Shown here piece by piece: positions 10,381 to 20,400 of a stretch of DNA of 64,000 nucleotides. The translations under genes were made by a program, and so were the position numbers. Source of the stretch: Cymbomonas tetramitiformis (taxonomy: Eukaryota > Chlorophyta > Pyramimonadophyceae > Pyramimonadales > Pyramimonadaceae); assembly GCA_001247695.2 (NCBI GenBank), contig LGRX02003589.1, forward strand, positions 1-64,000. Direction: 5' to 3'. Position 1 is the first letter of the stretch; each line of letters opens with the position of its first letter. A model generated the notes under the pieces. It did not search any database. It was not told the DNA's origin and saw only the letters and a list, made by a program, of their open reading frames with translations.

Positions 10381-10391
10381 TATATATAATT
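10381..10391 (+). promoter_or_regulatory. TATA-rich late-promoter-like motif
   Basis: TATATATAATT directly abuts the start codon at 10392. The same sequence stands before the island B copy at 34146. Confidence 0.5.
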
Positions 10392-10709
10392 ATGGCTGAA
10401 CAAGCGGGACAAATTTTTGCTTCAAACTTAGGAAATAAACCATTAGGAAAAGTCGATGTTAAATTACCAAATATGATGTTAACTTCAGGCTTTCGAAGTT
10501 CTTCGATGATGATTGTTCCATGTAAAACAATACAAGATTTGCGACCACCGGCAAGAGTTTCTAATGTGGACCCTATGTCAGGTTTCAAATCATATACATT
10601 AGGACACGGTGATAAAATTACAAAACAAAATGCTATGTTTTCATTTCCCAATATTCATCCATTAAACAATAAACTGGCACCTTTGGCTCCGACATTCTTT
10701 GTGAAATAA
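10392..10709 (+). CDS. Conserved minor virion protein, about 105 aa
   Basis: 105 aa, always the first gene after the MCP in this window (also 34146 and 50156). The type 2 copies differ at one residue only (GDKITK against GNKITK). It has a proline-rich, mostly beta-compatible sequence with a conserved LPCK/VPCK...SNV...GYKSY/GFKSY...GHG pattern. Position and conservation suggest a structural or cement protein; no known family was recognised. Confidence 0.65.
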   Translation: MAEQAGQIFASNLGNKPLGKVDVKLPNMMLTSGFRSSSMMIVPCKTIQDLRPPARVSNVDPMSGFKSYTLGHGDKITKQNAMFSFPNIHPLNNKLAPLAPTFFVK

Positions 10710-10724
10710 AATTAAATTATAGGA

Positions 10725-10735
10725 TATAGTATATA
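10725..10735 (+). promoter_or_regulatory. TATA-rich late-promoter-like motif
   Basis: TATAGTATATA directly abuts the ATG at 10736, matching the motif before other structural genes. Confidence 0.55.
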
Positions 10736-11086
10736 ATGTCTTCATTCGGAAATGATTTTGTTTTAGATAAGAATGTCAAAGTTAATAATGGTGTGTTTAT
10801 TGGTGCCAAAGATAAAACAACAGTAACAACTTTACAAATGGTTGGAGCAAATATCATGATGGATATCGATGGTTCTCAAAGCAAAGACCCTGGTGTTGTT
10901 TATCTAAATATGGCTGCATTAACTGATAAATGCAAAGTTCGTATGGCTGGATTACCTGTTGTAACCGGTGCCGCAAACACACCGCCAAATAATGATGTTG
11001 CCCCCGTCAATGGATTGTATGGGTATAGAAGTGCGGGTGGTGGTGCACCAGCTCAGATTTTTATGAAAATGGCATCAATTCCATAA
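10736..11086 (+). CDS. Small fibre-associated protein, 116 aa
   Basis: Begins MSSFGNDFVLDKNVKVNNGV. The opening S-F-G-N/K signature is shared with the fibre genes downstream, so it may dock to the same partner. Counterparts are at 34490 and 50486. Its N-terminal half is close to the 34490 copy but the C-terminal half is quite different, as in receptor- or surface-exposed proteins. Confidence 0.6.
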   Translation: MSSFGNDFVLDKNVKVNNGVFIGAKDKTTVTTLQMVGANIMMDIDGSQSKDPGVVYLNMAALTDKCKVRMAGLPVVTGAANTPPNNDVAPVNGLYGYRSAGGGAPAQIFMKMASIP

Positions 11087-11105
11087 TAAAATAAAAAAAA
11101 GAAAG

Positions 11106-11116
11106 TATAATATATA
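11106..11116 (+). promoter_or_regulatory. TATA-rich late-promoter-like motif
   Basis: TATAATATATA directly before the ATG at 11117; an exact instance of the window-wide motif. Confidence 0.6.
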
Positions 11117-12332
11117 ATGTCTTCATTCGGAAATAACATAGTTGCAAGTACATTTAATGGAAATCAAACTCCATCTACAAATATTCCTGACCCTTTAACA
11201 ATTAATCAAATAAATGTAAATCAAATAGGTGATAATTCAAACCCTTGTCAAACAATTCATATGGCTTCAGATTTTTTATATAAAAATGATATTGATTTTA
11301 TTGATAATTCTGATGTAAATAATCACAGATAATTCATGAAATTACAAACTGATGGTGATTTAAATTTAGTGAATAATGTCAATTTTTATGATTTCATTTT
11401 GAACAATCCTATAAGTAAAGCAAAATTCTCTATAGGTTTGGATGAACTTGATAGTTCTTTTGAAATTAAATCTTTAGACCCTGTTCCTCAAACAAGATTG
11501 AAAATAGGAGACAATGGTATAAATGAATGGTCATTTTTGCAAACCACATTGAATGTAGAACCACTCGGAAATGGTGTACTCATCAATGATGGTCCATTGA
11601 TTTTAAACACCGGTGATATTACATTGAATTCAGGAAAATTTATTGGTGACGGTTCTTTGCTTCAAAACTTGCCTTCCGGGGCTAATCAAAATTTACAATC
11701 TGTTACCGACCAAGGAAGTACAACTACCACAAATGATATTTCTTTTACGGGAACCGGAAAACTTATAATAAATCAAGAAGAATGTGATGGAAATTTATTT
11801 AGAATTAAAGCGGGCACAACGGGTAATGGATTGGTGTCCATAGGCGAATCGACTCAAAATGACGGTTTTCCAAATGCAAACCGTTCGGTTTTAATAGGTA
11901 GAAATAGTGGGGCTTTTAATTGTTTAAACGATTCAATATGCATAGGCAGCGGGGCCGGCAACAATCAATGTAATGCTTTCGTCGTAAACGTTGGGGACGA
12001 CGCAGGGCAAAGCTTTGCTTCCGTGAATTCAGTCAATATTGGCAAATTCGCTGGGGAATATTTGGCTGGCGAGAATTCTATTAATATTGGTGCTTTGAGC
12101 GGTCAAAATTCTTCACAAAGTGCTACGGCTATTGATAATACAATAATTTTGAACGCAAGCGGTCTTGGACTTAATGCTGGGGTAAATAATTCTTGTTATA
12201 TTAGACCTATCCGAGCAAGTCCTGATGTTAGCTCTGAAAGTTTACAATTATATTATGATTCTGCATCAAATGAAGTTAGAACCGGTGCAATAAATTCTGG
12301 AAAAATTGGTTCATTAAGTCAAGTTTTGGCTC
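11117..12332 (+). pseudogene. Fibre-like minor protein, nonsense-mutated and 3'-truncated
   Basis: Homologous to the 597-aa protein at 34861. A GAA-to-TAA change at 11330-11332 stops the frame after residue 71; the same frame continues from 11336. The remainder has glycine-rich repeats of the SVNIGKFAGE type, as in trimeric beta-roll fibres. Homology ends at about 12332 (SLSQVLA), and the open frame to 12385 is host sequence. About a third of the gene is lost at the edge of island A. Confidence 0.8.
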
Positions 12333-12940
12333 ATAAGACGCTTCGACAAAACGGAACCCCGCTGAAATTCTTTATTGGCCCTTAAGGTATATTCGGAGCA
12401 TTTACCATGTGACGTGCACCATATCGCCTTCCACACCAGTTTGACATGGCAGCGTACAGTGGGCTGCACGAAATCTTCAGGCCTCCCGCTCCTCGTCTCC
12501 GAAATTTTCATAATGCTTCTCGAAGTTGCACGTGGCAACATATATCATATACTGAATTATTATACAAAAGGTTTTTCTCTTGGGGGCCTCGAGAGACCAG
12601 TATTATCATTTATATGATATATCTCTCGGCCAACCCGATTGGCCCGCCGAGGAATATGCAATTTCGATGGAAAGATCTTTGGTATAACGGGAGATAGCTT
12701 TTCGATGAGGTGGCATTGTTCAGGAGAGATGTAGGAAAATGACGATTACAAATAAGATAAAAAATGATAAATTGCGAACCCTGAGATCAATTAGGTGGAA
12801 ATCGTAGCGTGAACCTTCCTTCCGTCGTTCCGATGAATTTGAACTTCGTGTTGACAGAAGTTTTAAAAGTTTCCGTGGCATCACTCGTGCGTGAGCGCAG
12901 CACCCTGCATATTACAAGGTGGGCTAGACTTCTCACGCAC
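12333..12940. other. Host DNA, no gene seen
   Basis: Moderate-GC unique sequence between the end of island A and the minisatellite. ORFs here are short, overlap on both strands and carry no recognisable motif. No terminal repeat is visible at the viral boundary. Confidence 0.5.
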
Positions 12941-13665
12941 ACTCTCTCGATGCTGGTTGGCCTGTGGCCTCCGCTTGGGAGAGTCCTATCGCAGTTTTCA
13001 AACACGGCTGTTCTCTCGATGCTGGTTGGCCTGTGGCCTCCGCTCGAGGGAGTCCTACCGCATTTTCTCAACACGTCTGTTCTCACACCGACTCTCTCGA
13101 TGCTGGTTGGCCTGTGGCTTCCGCTCGAGGGATTCCTACATATTAATCACAAGCGCATGCGTCTTGGTCTTGGGATGTTCACACTCTCTCGATGCTGGTT
13201 GGCCTGTGGCCTCCGCTCGAGGGAGTCCTATCACAGTTTCCCATCACTTCTGTTCTCACGGTCTCTCGATGCTGGTTGGTCTGTGGCCTCCGCTCGAGGC
13301 AGTCCTATCACACTTTCCCAACACTTCCGTGTTGAGAAGTTCTGTGCTCACAATCTCTCGATGCTGGTTGGCCCGTGGCCTCCGCTCAAGGGAGTCCTAT
13401 CATAGTTTCCCAACACGTATGTCCTCACGGTCTCTCGATGCTGGTTGGCCTGTGGCCTCCGCTTGAGGGAGTCCTATCACAGTTTCCCAACACGTCCGTT
13501 CTTACACTCTATCTATCTCTCGATGCTGGTTGGCCCGTGGCCTCCGCTCGAGGGAGTCCTACCACGAGCGCATGTGTCTACTGGGTCTCGGGGGTTCGTT
13601 TTCACGCTCTTCCGATGCTGGTTGGCCCGTGGCCTCCGCTCGCGGGCGTCTTATCACAGTCAACG
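12940..13665 (+). repeat. GC-rich minisatellite, nine units of 69-93 bp
   Basis: A core of about 45 bp beginning TCTCGATGCTGGTTGGCC recurs nine times. TGCTGG falls at 12951, 13020, 13101, 13193, 13270, 13362, 13440, 13524 and 13617. Cores are well kept while the spacers between them vary in length and sequence. All ORFs crossing it are repeat translations and I do not call them genes. Confidence 0.9.
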
Positions 13666-13763
13666 TCTTACGAGAAACCTGCTTGCATGCGTGGTGCATA
13701 AACCTGGTGTGCCCAGTGGTGTGAGCCTGTGTCCCTCGTGTTGCGTTGTGGGCGTACGCAGGA

Positions 13764-14246
13764 ATGGGAAAGCGGGGGAAAGATTCGAATGCTCGGAGGC
13801 AACGAAAGAGGCAGTATAAAAGATATGAGCGTCAGAACGACACTCATGTCGCCTTGCCTGACGAAGCCGTGCCTGTGCCTGTTGAAACAGTGCCTGATTG
13901 TATTCCTGAATGTTCCGAGGGCGAGGGAGAGAGCTGCTGCCCTGGCTTGCCCGCTGCCGAGATTCCGGTCTCGCGCCCCCCGCAGATTCAGCGGGGACCG
14001 AGCAAATATGGCTCTCTGGCAAACCGGCTTCTTCAAAAGCGGGCAGTAACATGCAGATACCCATTTGAGGTTACTTCCAAATATCGTGCTCCCCCCCCAT
14101 CGCTGACTGTTGCCAACAAAGTGACAGGGGATAAGATAGCGGCCAGAAGACAACTGGAGCGAGGAGGCCGCCTCATTCGTGCGGCGTTGCTGTCACCAGC
14201 CCCACCACCGCCAGCCAAGAAAGGGCATCGACGGTTAGTTTTTTAG
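13764..14246 (+). CDS. Hypothetical host protein, 160 aa
   Basis: I chose the ATG at 13764 (MGKRGKDSNARRQRK). The protein has a basic N-terminus, an acidic proline/valine middle and a basic C-terminus (PAKKGHRRLVF), with host-like GC-rich codons. It starts about 100 bp after the minisatellite. No family was recognised; antisense frames of similar length exist, so coding status is uncertain. Confidence 0.35.
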   Translation: MGKRGKDSNARRQRKRQYKRYERQNDTHVALPDEAVPVPVETVPDCIPECSEGEGESCCPGLPAAEIPVSRPPQIQRGPSKYGSLANRLLQKRAVTCRYPFEVTSKYRAPPPSLTVANKVTGDKIAARRQLERGGRLIRAALLSPAPPPPAKKGHRRLVF

Positions 14247-14580
14247 AAATGTATCAGTAATAGAACATGTAACAGAGTAATTGTATATGTATAGCAAACA
14301 TTTTAGATTATACGTGTGCTTCATGTGTTTGAGCCTCCGCGAATTTGTATTGCTGCTGCAAGATTTCTGTGTTGGGGCACAACCGATCTTCTTGTTACAA
14401 GATTAATTTTACCCAAGTTATTTGACTTCCACTGTTCTGTTTTGCTAACTCGGCGGGTTCTCCCAATATCAATAATGTGTCTGTTGTCAAAGTTTCAGAA
14501 AGGGTACCCTAATATTGGGAGGTATAGTATACGACGATCAACAAAATGCCCGCTTGATAATTTCCATTTCGGCGTAAGGG
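14247..14580. other. Host intergenic DNA left of island B
   Basis: Falling GC content and no convincing ORF. Nothing recognisable up to the start of the left terminal repeat. Confidence 0.5.
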
Positions 14581-14788
14581 AGTAGTATGATGTAGCGTTT
14601 ACGGACAGAATTTTCCCCAACCACAAAAACCCTAGGGCTGCGCCCTAGGGTTGGGGTAAAATCCAATCCCCAAACCCTACAACATTCTACTATCCTCCAA
14701 ACCCTAGGATGACGTGTCAATTTTCCGGTGAGCTTCCGGTGAATTATCCGGTTGAGCTTTCCGGCGAAATAAATATAAATATAATACA
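14581..14788 (+). repeat. Left inverted terminal repeat of island B
   Basis: Aligns with the complement of 53321-53546. Shared blocks are the AGTAGTATGATG end, a hairpin (14628-14652) with stem AACCCTAGGGC and loop TGC, GGATGACGTGTCAATT, several CCGGTGA copies and an AAATAAATATAAATAT inner edge. Indels and substitutions separate the two ends, so they are not fresh copies of each other. Confidence 0.85.
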
Positions 14789-14827
14789 TTTTGAAATCAA
14801 ATTTCACTTCCTATAATTTCTTTTGAA

Positions 14828-15025
14828 TTATCTATTTCGCCTATTTTGTTGTCTATCGGCAGGATGAGGCGCTCTTAAAATCCTACCGAAACGTCTCAAT
14901 TGACCAATAGCCTTACATTGTACTTTATTTCCAAACGGTCGACCTGAAGGTGGTGGGTCCTTGTACCCACAGTAAATTCTATTATTCCGTCTTCGTTGTA
15001 CTTGCGTTTGATTTGCCCTTACCAT
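14828..15025 (-). CDS. Small basic conserved protein, 65 aa
   Basis: The ATG at 15025 is chosen because a TATA-rich stretch (TATATTATATTATT) sits just upstream and because the extension to 15172 translates a 15-bp repeat. The product has GNKVQCKAIGQLRRFGRI, similar to a G-x3-QC-x3-GQ-x-R-x-x-G motif I recall in small proteins of large protist viruses. An arginine-rich tail suggests nucleic-acid binding. Function unknown. Confidence 0.55.
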   Translation of the reverse strand: MVRANQTQVQRRRNNRIYCGYKDPPPSGRPFGNKVQCKAIGQLRRFGRILRAPHPADRQQNRRNR

Positions 15026-15101
15026 AATAATATAATATATAATATAATATTTATCGTAAAAGTAAATATAAATATGATAGATTAGAACATATATTGGTAT
15101 T

Positions 15102-15575
15102 TTAATCACTATCACTTGCATCACTATCACTTGCATCACTATCACTTGCATCACTGTCAAATTCTTCTTCATTATACAGTCTTACAATTTGTTCCCACTC
15201 GTGTTTTTTTAATCTATATTTTTTAATTGTTTCACTTTTGATAACATTAATGTTTTGTGCTTTTTCAATTTTTTTCCAGGTTTCTTCGTAGTCATTATTT
15301 ATTACAAAGTAAATCGTTCGTAGCTTTTCTGGACAATTATCGAATGTTACATCATCAAGCCAACAAGTACATCTTACATCAAAATTTGAATTACAATAAC
15401 ATTTCTCTCTTAAACGGAACGGCAATTTTGGGTCAATAATTTCCTCAAACACATATTTCATTGCCAATTTATGCTTTCTCTTGTAAATTTCTGCTTGCAG
15501 TACTTCTTGCATATCAATAAGGTAAGATAAGGTAAGGCAAGGTAAGTTTTTATTCATTTCAAGTAGATTAGCCAT
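15102..15575 (-). CDS. Hypothetical protein with Cys cluster and acidic DSDAS tail
   Basis: 157 aa from the ATG at 15575; an in-frame ATG at 15590 is also possible. The middle has CYCNSNFDVRCTCW, a possible metal site, and the C-terminus is four (DSDAS)-like units encoded by a 15-bp tandem repeat (15102-15155). First larger gene inside the left terminal repeat, transcribed toward the end. Not recognised. Confidence 0.55.
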   Translation of the reverse strand: MANLLEMNKNLPCLTLSYLIDMQEVLQAEIYKRKHKLAMKYVFEEIIDPKLPFRLREKCYCNSNFDVRCTCWLDDVTFDNCPEKLRTIYFVINNDYEETWKKIEKAQNINVIKSETIKKYRLKKHEWEQIVRLYNEEEFDSDASDSDASDSDASDSD

Positions 15576-15661
15576 TATTGTTATAATCATATAAGTCGGT
15601 GTCTTAAAGTTAAAAACATAAACTAACTTAAAAAATAAATATTATAACTTAATTTAATAAA

Positions 15662-16279
15662 ATGATTTCGGTAGTTAAATATAATAATTTTGATATTGAA
15701 AAATTGAGTATTGAAAATGTTGATTTTACAAAAATAAAAAGTAAATCTAAACCATATAAGTTTATAAGTATTCAATATGATCAAAAGCCGTTATACTTAG
15801 AAACACCAAAAATGCATTGTCCATTTGGACTTTACAACTTTGAAGGGAGTGACCGGTATAATATTTCGTTTAATTTAGTTGAAGATATGGAAAATATTAT
15901 ATTAGCTATAGAGGATAAAATTGTCAATCATATTTATGAAAATCAAATAAGATATTTTCCCAAAGATACTTTCAAACTTTCAAACTTGAAAGAACTTTTT
16001 AATAGTTCGATTAAAATAAATCAAAATCAAAATTATTCAAATTTATTTAAATGTCAATTAGACAATCGGGACTCAAATTTATATAATAAAACATCTGGAG
16101 AAGAAATAGAAATTACAAAAGAGAACACAATGAATACAAAAATACAATCTATTATTAGAATTCCTGGATTTTATATAATGAATAAAATGTATGGTATTTC
16201 ATATAAAATTGATCAAATGCTTTTAGATAAAAATAATATTACAAATGAAAAAATATTTTTATTCACTGATGATATATAA
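15662..16279 (+). CDS. Conserved protein, 205 aa, possibly ssDNA-binding
   Basis: Intact frame just upstream of the integrase. The segment LYLETPKMHCPFGLYNFEGSD followed by YNISFNLVED recalls the 'P-x-M-x-x-PFG' layout of a protein family widespread in large DNA viruses of protists and suspected to bind single-stranded DNA. That link is from memory and weak. Location between the terminal repeat and the integrase-polymerase pair fits a replication role. Confidence 0.5.
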   Translation: MISVVKYNNFDIEKLSIENVDFTKIKSKSKPYKFISIQYDQKPLYLETPKMHCPFGLYNFEGSDRYNISFNLVEDMENIILAIEDKIVNHIYENQIRYFPKDTFKLSNLKELFNSSIKINQNQNYSNLFKCQLDNRDSNLYNKTSGEEIEITKENTMNTKIQSIIRIPGFYIMNKMYGISYKIDQMLLDKNNITNEKIFLFTDDI

Positions 16280-16290
16280 TAAAGAAGTAA

Positions 16291-17451
16291 ATGAATAAAT
16301 TGATAACCGAGAAACAAATACAAGATTTCTATTTAGACCCGGAAATAGGCTCATCAAATATAAGTTCATTCACATCAAAATTAAAAGCAAAAGGTTATAA
16401 AGTTACACAGAAACAAGTAAAAGAGGCGGTCGAAAAGACTGAAGTTAATGAAACTTTTTCTCAAAAAAAGAAAATAAATAAAAAAGAATTATTTCCAATT
16501 TATGGTAAAGATCCAAACAAAACTTATATTCAGGCAGATTTGGCTTTTATCCCAAAATTGAAAAAACAAAATAGTGGTTTTGCTGTGATATTAACGGGAA
16601 TTAATATAAATACGAGAAAAGGATATGCTTATGGGTTAAAATCAAAAACTATAAAAGATAAAAATAATAGAAATGTAGAATCTGCGGAAGGTGTCATTCC
16701 CGCAATGAGAAAATTAATAAAGGATTCCAAAATGAATGTATTAACAACGGACAACGGTAGTGAATTTATAAATAAAGCTATAAAAAAACTTTTGGAAGAT
16801 AACAATATTGAACATTATTTGAACGAACCCGAAGACCATAGTACAATGGGTATGATTGAGAGATTTAATAGAACATTAAAATATAAATTAGAACTTTATT
16901 TTAAAAGTAAAGATACCGTCAATTGGATTAGTAAATTAGATACTATTGTCAAAAATTATAATGAAACAAAAAATGTAGGAAATATAGATAAGTCTGCACC
17001 AAATGATATGAATGAAGATAGAGTATTAAGAAATATTTTATTAAAAAGAAATATATTAACAAAACTACTTTCTAAAATTGATATTAAACCTGGAGACAAA
17101 GTTAGAATTAAAATTAAAACTAAAACTTTTGATAAAGAAACTCAACGATGGTCAACTAAAATTTATAAAGTTAAAAAAATGGAAGGCTTGTCTTATGTAA
17201 TAGAAAACAACAACGCAACTTTAGCTAGAAAATATAAACCAAGAGAATTGCTCGAAGTGAAAGGTAATGTTTCAAATGAAAGTAAAAATAAAGATGAAGC
17301 TACCGTGAAAGAATTAGTAACAAAACAAAATAAAAAAGAAAGAAAAAATAAACGTGAAGGTGTTTCAGCTTCAAATAGATTATCAAAAAGAACTCGTAGT
17401 CAAAATATAAATAATAATGATAGTGATGATTTAGAAATTGATTTAAGATAA
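16291..17451 (+). CDS. int: Retroviral-type (rve, DD35E) integrase
   Basis: 386 aa. The RNase-H-fold catalytic triad is visible as Asp83 (YIQADLAF), Asp154 (LTTDNGSEF) and Glu190 (MIERFN), with exactly 35 residues between the last two. The N-terminus carries a short helical DNA-binding-like region; the C-terminus (GDKVRIKIKTKTFD...WSTKIYKV) is the SH3-like or chromodomain-like tail of Polinton integrases, followed by a basic tail. It would insert the viral genome into host chromosomes using the terminal repeats. It is the only integrase in the window and is intact. It converges on the polymerase with a 9-bp overlap of stops. Confidence 0.92.
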   Translation: MNKLITEKQIQDFYLDPEIGSSNISSFTSKLKAKGYKVTQKQVKEAVEKTEVNETFSQKKKINKKELFPIYGKDPNKTYIQADLAFIPKLKKQNSGFAVILTGININTRKGYAYGLKSKTIKDKNNRNVESAEGVIPAMRKLIKDSKMNVLTTDNGSEFINKAIKKLLEDNNIEHYLNEPEDHSTMGMIERFNRTLKYKLELYFKSKDTVNWISKLDTIVKNYNETKNVGNIDKSAPNDMNEDRVLRNILLKRNILTKLLSKIDIKPGDKVRIKIKTKTFDKETQRWSTKIYKVKKMEGLSYVIENNNATLARKYKPRELLEVKGNVSNESKNKDEATVKELVTKQNKKERKNKREGVSASNRLSKRTRSQNINNNDSDDLEIDLR

Positions 17452-20031
17452 ATATCCCTCAGGTCTTAATCTGTATGTACTGTGTTCTAAATTACCTTTT
17501 AAATTTTCAGTCCAACCTTTAGCATATATTTTAGTTTCAACTCTAGTTTCTAACCCTTGTGGACATAATACTTCTTGGTTACCATTTCTCTTGCGTTTTC
17601 TAATTACCTTATATGTCAACTCAGCATATTCATTGTCAATTTTATCAGTCAAATTCTTAACCATACGTACCATTGATTCATGATTAATAATTTTACTGTT
17701 TTGATGGGACAAATAAAAACCTTTGCTTTTGGTAAGAGGCTCAGCATTTGAGAATTTTAGTGTGTAGCTTTTTGGACCGGTGGCTGCATATTCTATACAT
17801 TCCTTACCTTCTAACTCGTCCGTTAATTCGCCCAAAAAGTCACCTAATTCATTTTTGTAAATATGATCATTTAGTCCTTCTTTTTCAATGTAAATACAAG
17901 AGTCGGTATCAGTATATAGCACATTATCAAAGCCCACCTTTTCGCACAGATCATACAACTTTAATCTGGCATACGCGGTTGTAAATACCCCTATGATTTC
18001 ACTTGTTGAACATTTGTCCGGACCCTCAAAATATTCATCTTTGAATCGATAATTCATAATACATTTCTCATTTCCTTCTATACCGGCAAATTCATAATTC
18101 ATTTCATATTCTTTGTCAAACACCATTGCATAAAAGTCGCTTGGTTCATTTATAATTTTAGTTTTCATTTTGTTCAATTGTTGAACGAATTTGCCGGTTA
18201 AACTATTGAGGTACATCTTTGCTACCGCTCGCTTTCCGGGGTTTTTCTTAATTTGAGATTTGTCTAAAAGAATATCTTCTCTTTCAAAATATTGTTTTAT
18301 ATATTTGTCTTTATCTTGTTCAGTTTTTACCCATTCAGGATAACCCGAAGCCTCTTGTTTGATTTTTAAAAACTTGTTTACATAAGGTGCAAACAATTTA
18401 GTAGAACGCTCTTTCCAATGTCTTATTTCATATATTTCCAATAATTTATATCCCATATCGATTGCTTTATCAATTTCAATGGTACTCCAAGTTCCTTGTT
18501 GTTCATGTAAAGTGAATTTTAATTTACCATTGTCTCTACATGGTAACACCGGAAATTGTAAATTTTTGGGAGGTTTTAATTTACAATATATAACACCGAA
18601 AAACTTTTCAGTTTCATTTTTATACCTCGATAAATATTCTTTAACCGAAACATTTTTAAATTGTTCATCAAACCCTATTGGGTACTGACAATATTTCATG
18701 ACCCACGGATATAGACTTGTAAAATCTAAATACCTCAATGTTTCACCAAATTTCTTTTTCCAATATAATTGCTCTGGGTTTGTACGCCCCCCGAAAAATG
18801 CATCTCTAATTACAAGATCAGGTTTGTAAATTTTCATAAAGTCAATTATTGATTTTTCATTCAATTTATCATTTTCCCAATCGCACCCCCAAATATCTTG
18901 AACAATGTAACCCAAGTTTTCAATTATTGTTTTCTTTTGTTGTGTTTTTGTAAACAATTCTCCATAAGTAATACTAGAGTCTCTTGATACATTTGCTTTT
19001 TGATTGGGGTTGTAAATTGCAGGATTTCCATGAAATCGATCACCATTAAATTCGAATATTTTATTTGTTTCTTCGCAATAACCGTCCGCTATGAAGTTTG
19101 TTTTTGGAATTTTATATTCTCGAATTATTTTAATACCTTTAGAATGTTCTAAATAATTGATCCATTCTGCACAAACTTTACTTTGCTTTTTAATTCTATA
19201 GTATGCAATGCTATTTTTTTGCATAATATCTTTTCGATGAATATGTTGGGCAGTCGATGCAATGGTCATAAAGTTGAAAGGGTCGGTTTCACATGCTTCC
19301 AACAAAACACTACGATATTCCAAGCAGGATTTTCGAAGTATTAAAACATCATTTGAACAATACTTTCGCAATTCATTTTTATTATTCCAAACAAAATTTT
19401 TGTCATTACATTTTTCATTATACCAAATATCGAATTTTTCTTTATCTTCACATTTCATTTGTTTCGGACAAAAATGGTGTCTATTAGGTATTTTCCCGGT
19501 ATAATTCCAATTTTCTTTTTTATTAAATAAATGAGGATAGTACCCTTTTTGTACCTCATTTTCCAACCCCCACGTTTTGGGTAACTTGGCTAAACCACAA
19601 CTAAAATGATTTATCGAGTCAATTAGTGTGACTCCTAAATAAGTCAATTTCATTATTTTATTTCCAACTCTAATAATTTCTGGCATTTTTTTCTTATCAT
19701 CAAATTTATGCATTACTAATAATGCTTCAAAAATTAGCAAAAAATCGTAAGCTTTACCATTGTGAGCAACAAAGGTGTATCCTTTATGCTTTTCACTAAA
19801 TAGAAATTCTAAAAAGGATTGCATGTCATAATGTTCAAATCCCTCAACCAAATTGTCTTTGCTTTTTGGATTTTTTGTGTCATCTAAATATTGAGTAATT
19901 GCTAAATTCGTATGATGTTTAAAATGAAAGTCTTTAGTTTTTTCATTTAAATACTTTGTCTCTTGAGTACATTCAAAATCAAAAAAAGCTAATTTCTCAA
20001 TAGGGTCTTTCTTCTTGACTTGTTGAATATA
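17443..20031 (-). pseudogene. polB: Family B DNA polymerase, 5'-truncated
   Basis: The frame is open from about 20031 to the stop at 17443, with the first ATG at 19851. From that Met, ExoII lies at 27-36 (VAHNGKAYDF), ExoIII at YCSND, the endonuclease-like insert near 258-277, motif A at 374-381 (YLDFTSLY), motif B near 541-553 (AVAKMYLNSLTGK) and motif C at 646-651 (YTDTDS). The polymerase core is complete, but the N-terminal 480 or so residues with the zinc clusters are cut away at 20031, where unrelated AT-rich DNA begins. Bases 18841-20031 are almost identical to 3460-4650 in island A. It may be expressed from 19851 but would lack ExoI. Confidence 0.85.
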
Positions 20032-20400
20032 GATTGATAAACTAATCTATTCGTAAATTGAAAAGTGCTATGTACATCTAGAATTTTAAAACCCTAAACT
20101 CATCCATCTTTAATATCTTGTTGTGATAATGAAAATAGCCAATTATTGATTGTTTATTATCCTTTTCATCATGGTAATGGGTATGGTGTAATGGGCATTT
20201 TCAAAAACATTTTCAAATGATAATAAATAAATATACAAAATGATATTCTTCCTTTGATATACTTTTATAAACAACCCATTACCCGCTACCCAATACCTTT
20301 TATGTAAATAAACAAATAAATTTATGTTAATCTATGTTTATATAATCTCTCACATTCTTCATACCTATCTTCTTTATATCCATGTATTTATTCTAACAAT
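20032..20400. other. Noncoding junction with inverted repeats
   Basis: No gene. It opens with a short hairpin (ATAGATT...AATCTAT) exactly at the polymerase break and a telomere-like AAAACCCTAAACT at 20088-20100. An imperfect inverted repeat has arms 20173-20195 and 20275-20297 (GGTAATGGG... against ...CCCAATACC). AT-rich throughout. Confidence 0.6.

Noticed and set aside
12333..12385. C-terminal 17 codons of the island A fibre ORF
   Set aside because: Homology to other fibres stops at about 12332; the rest is host DNA read in frame by chance.
12809..13701. Several overlapping ORFs of 60-198 codons
   Set aside because: All are translations of the minisatellite in different frames, with open frames on both strands.
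14828..15172. N-terminal extension of the 65-aa protein (MQVIVMQVIV...)
   Set aside because: It is the other-frame translation of the 15-bp repeat in the neighbouring gene; a TATA-rich stretch sits before the ATG at 15025.
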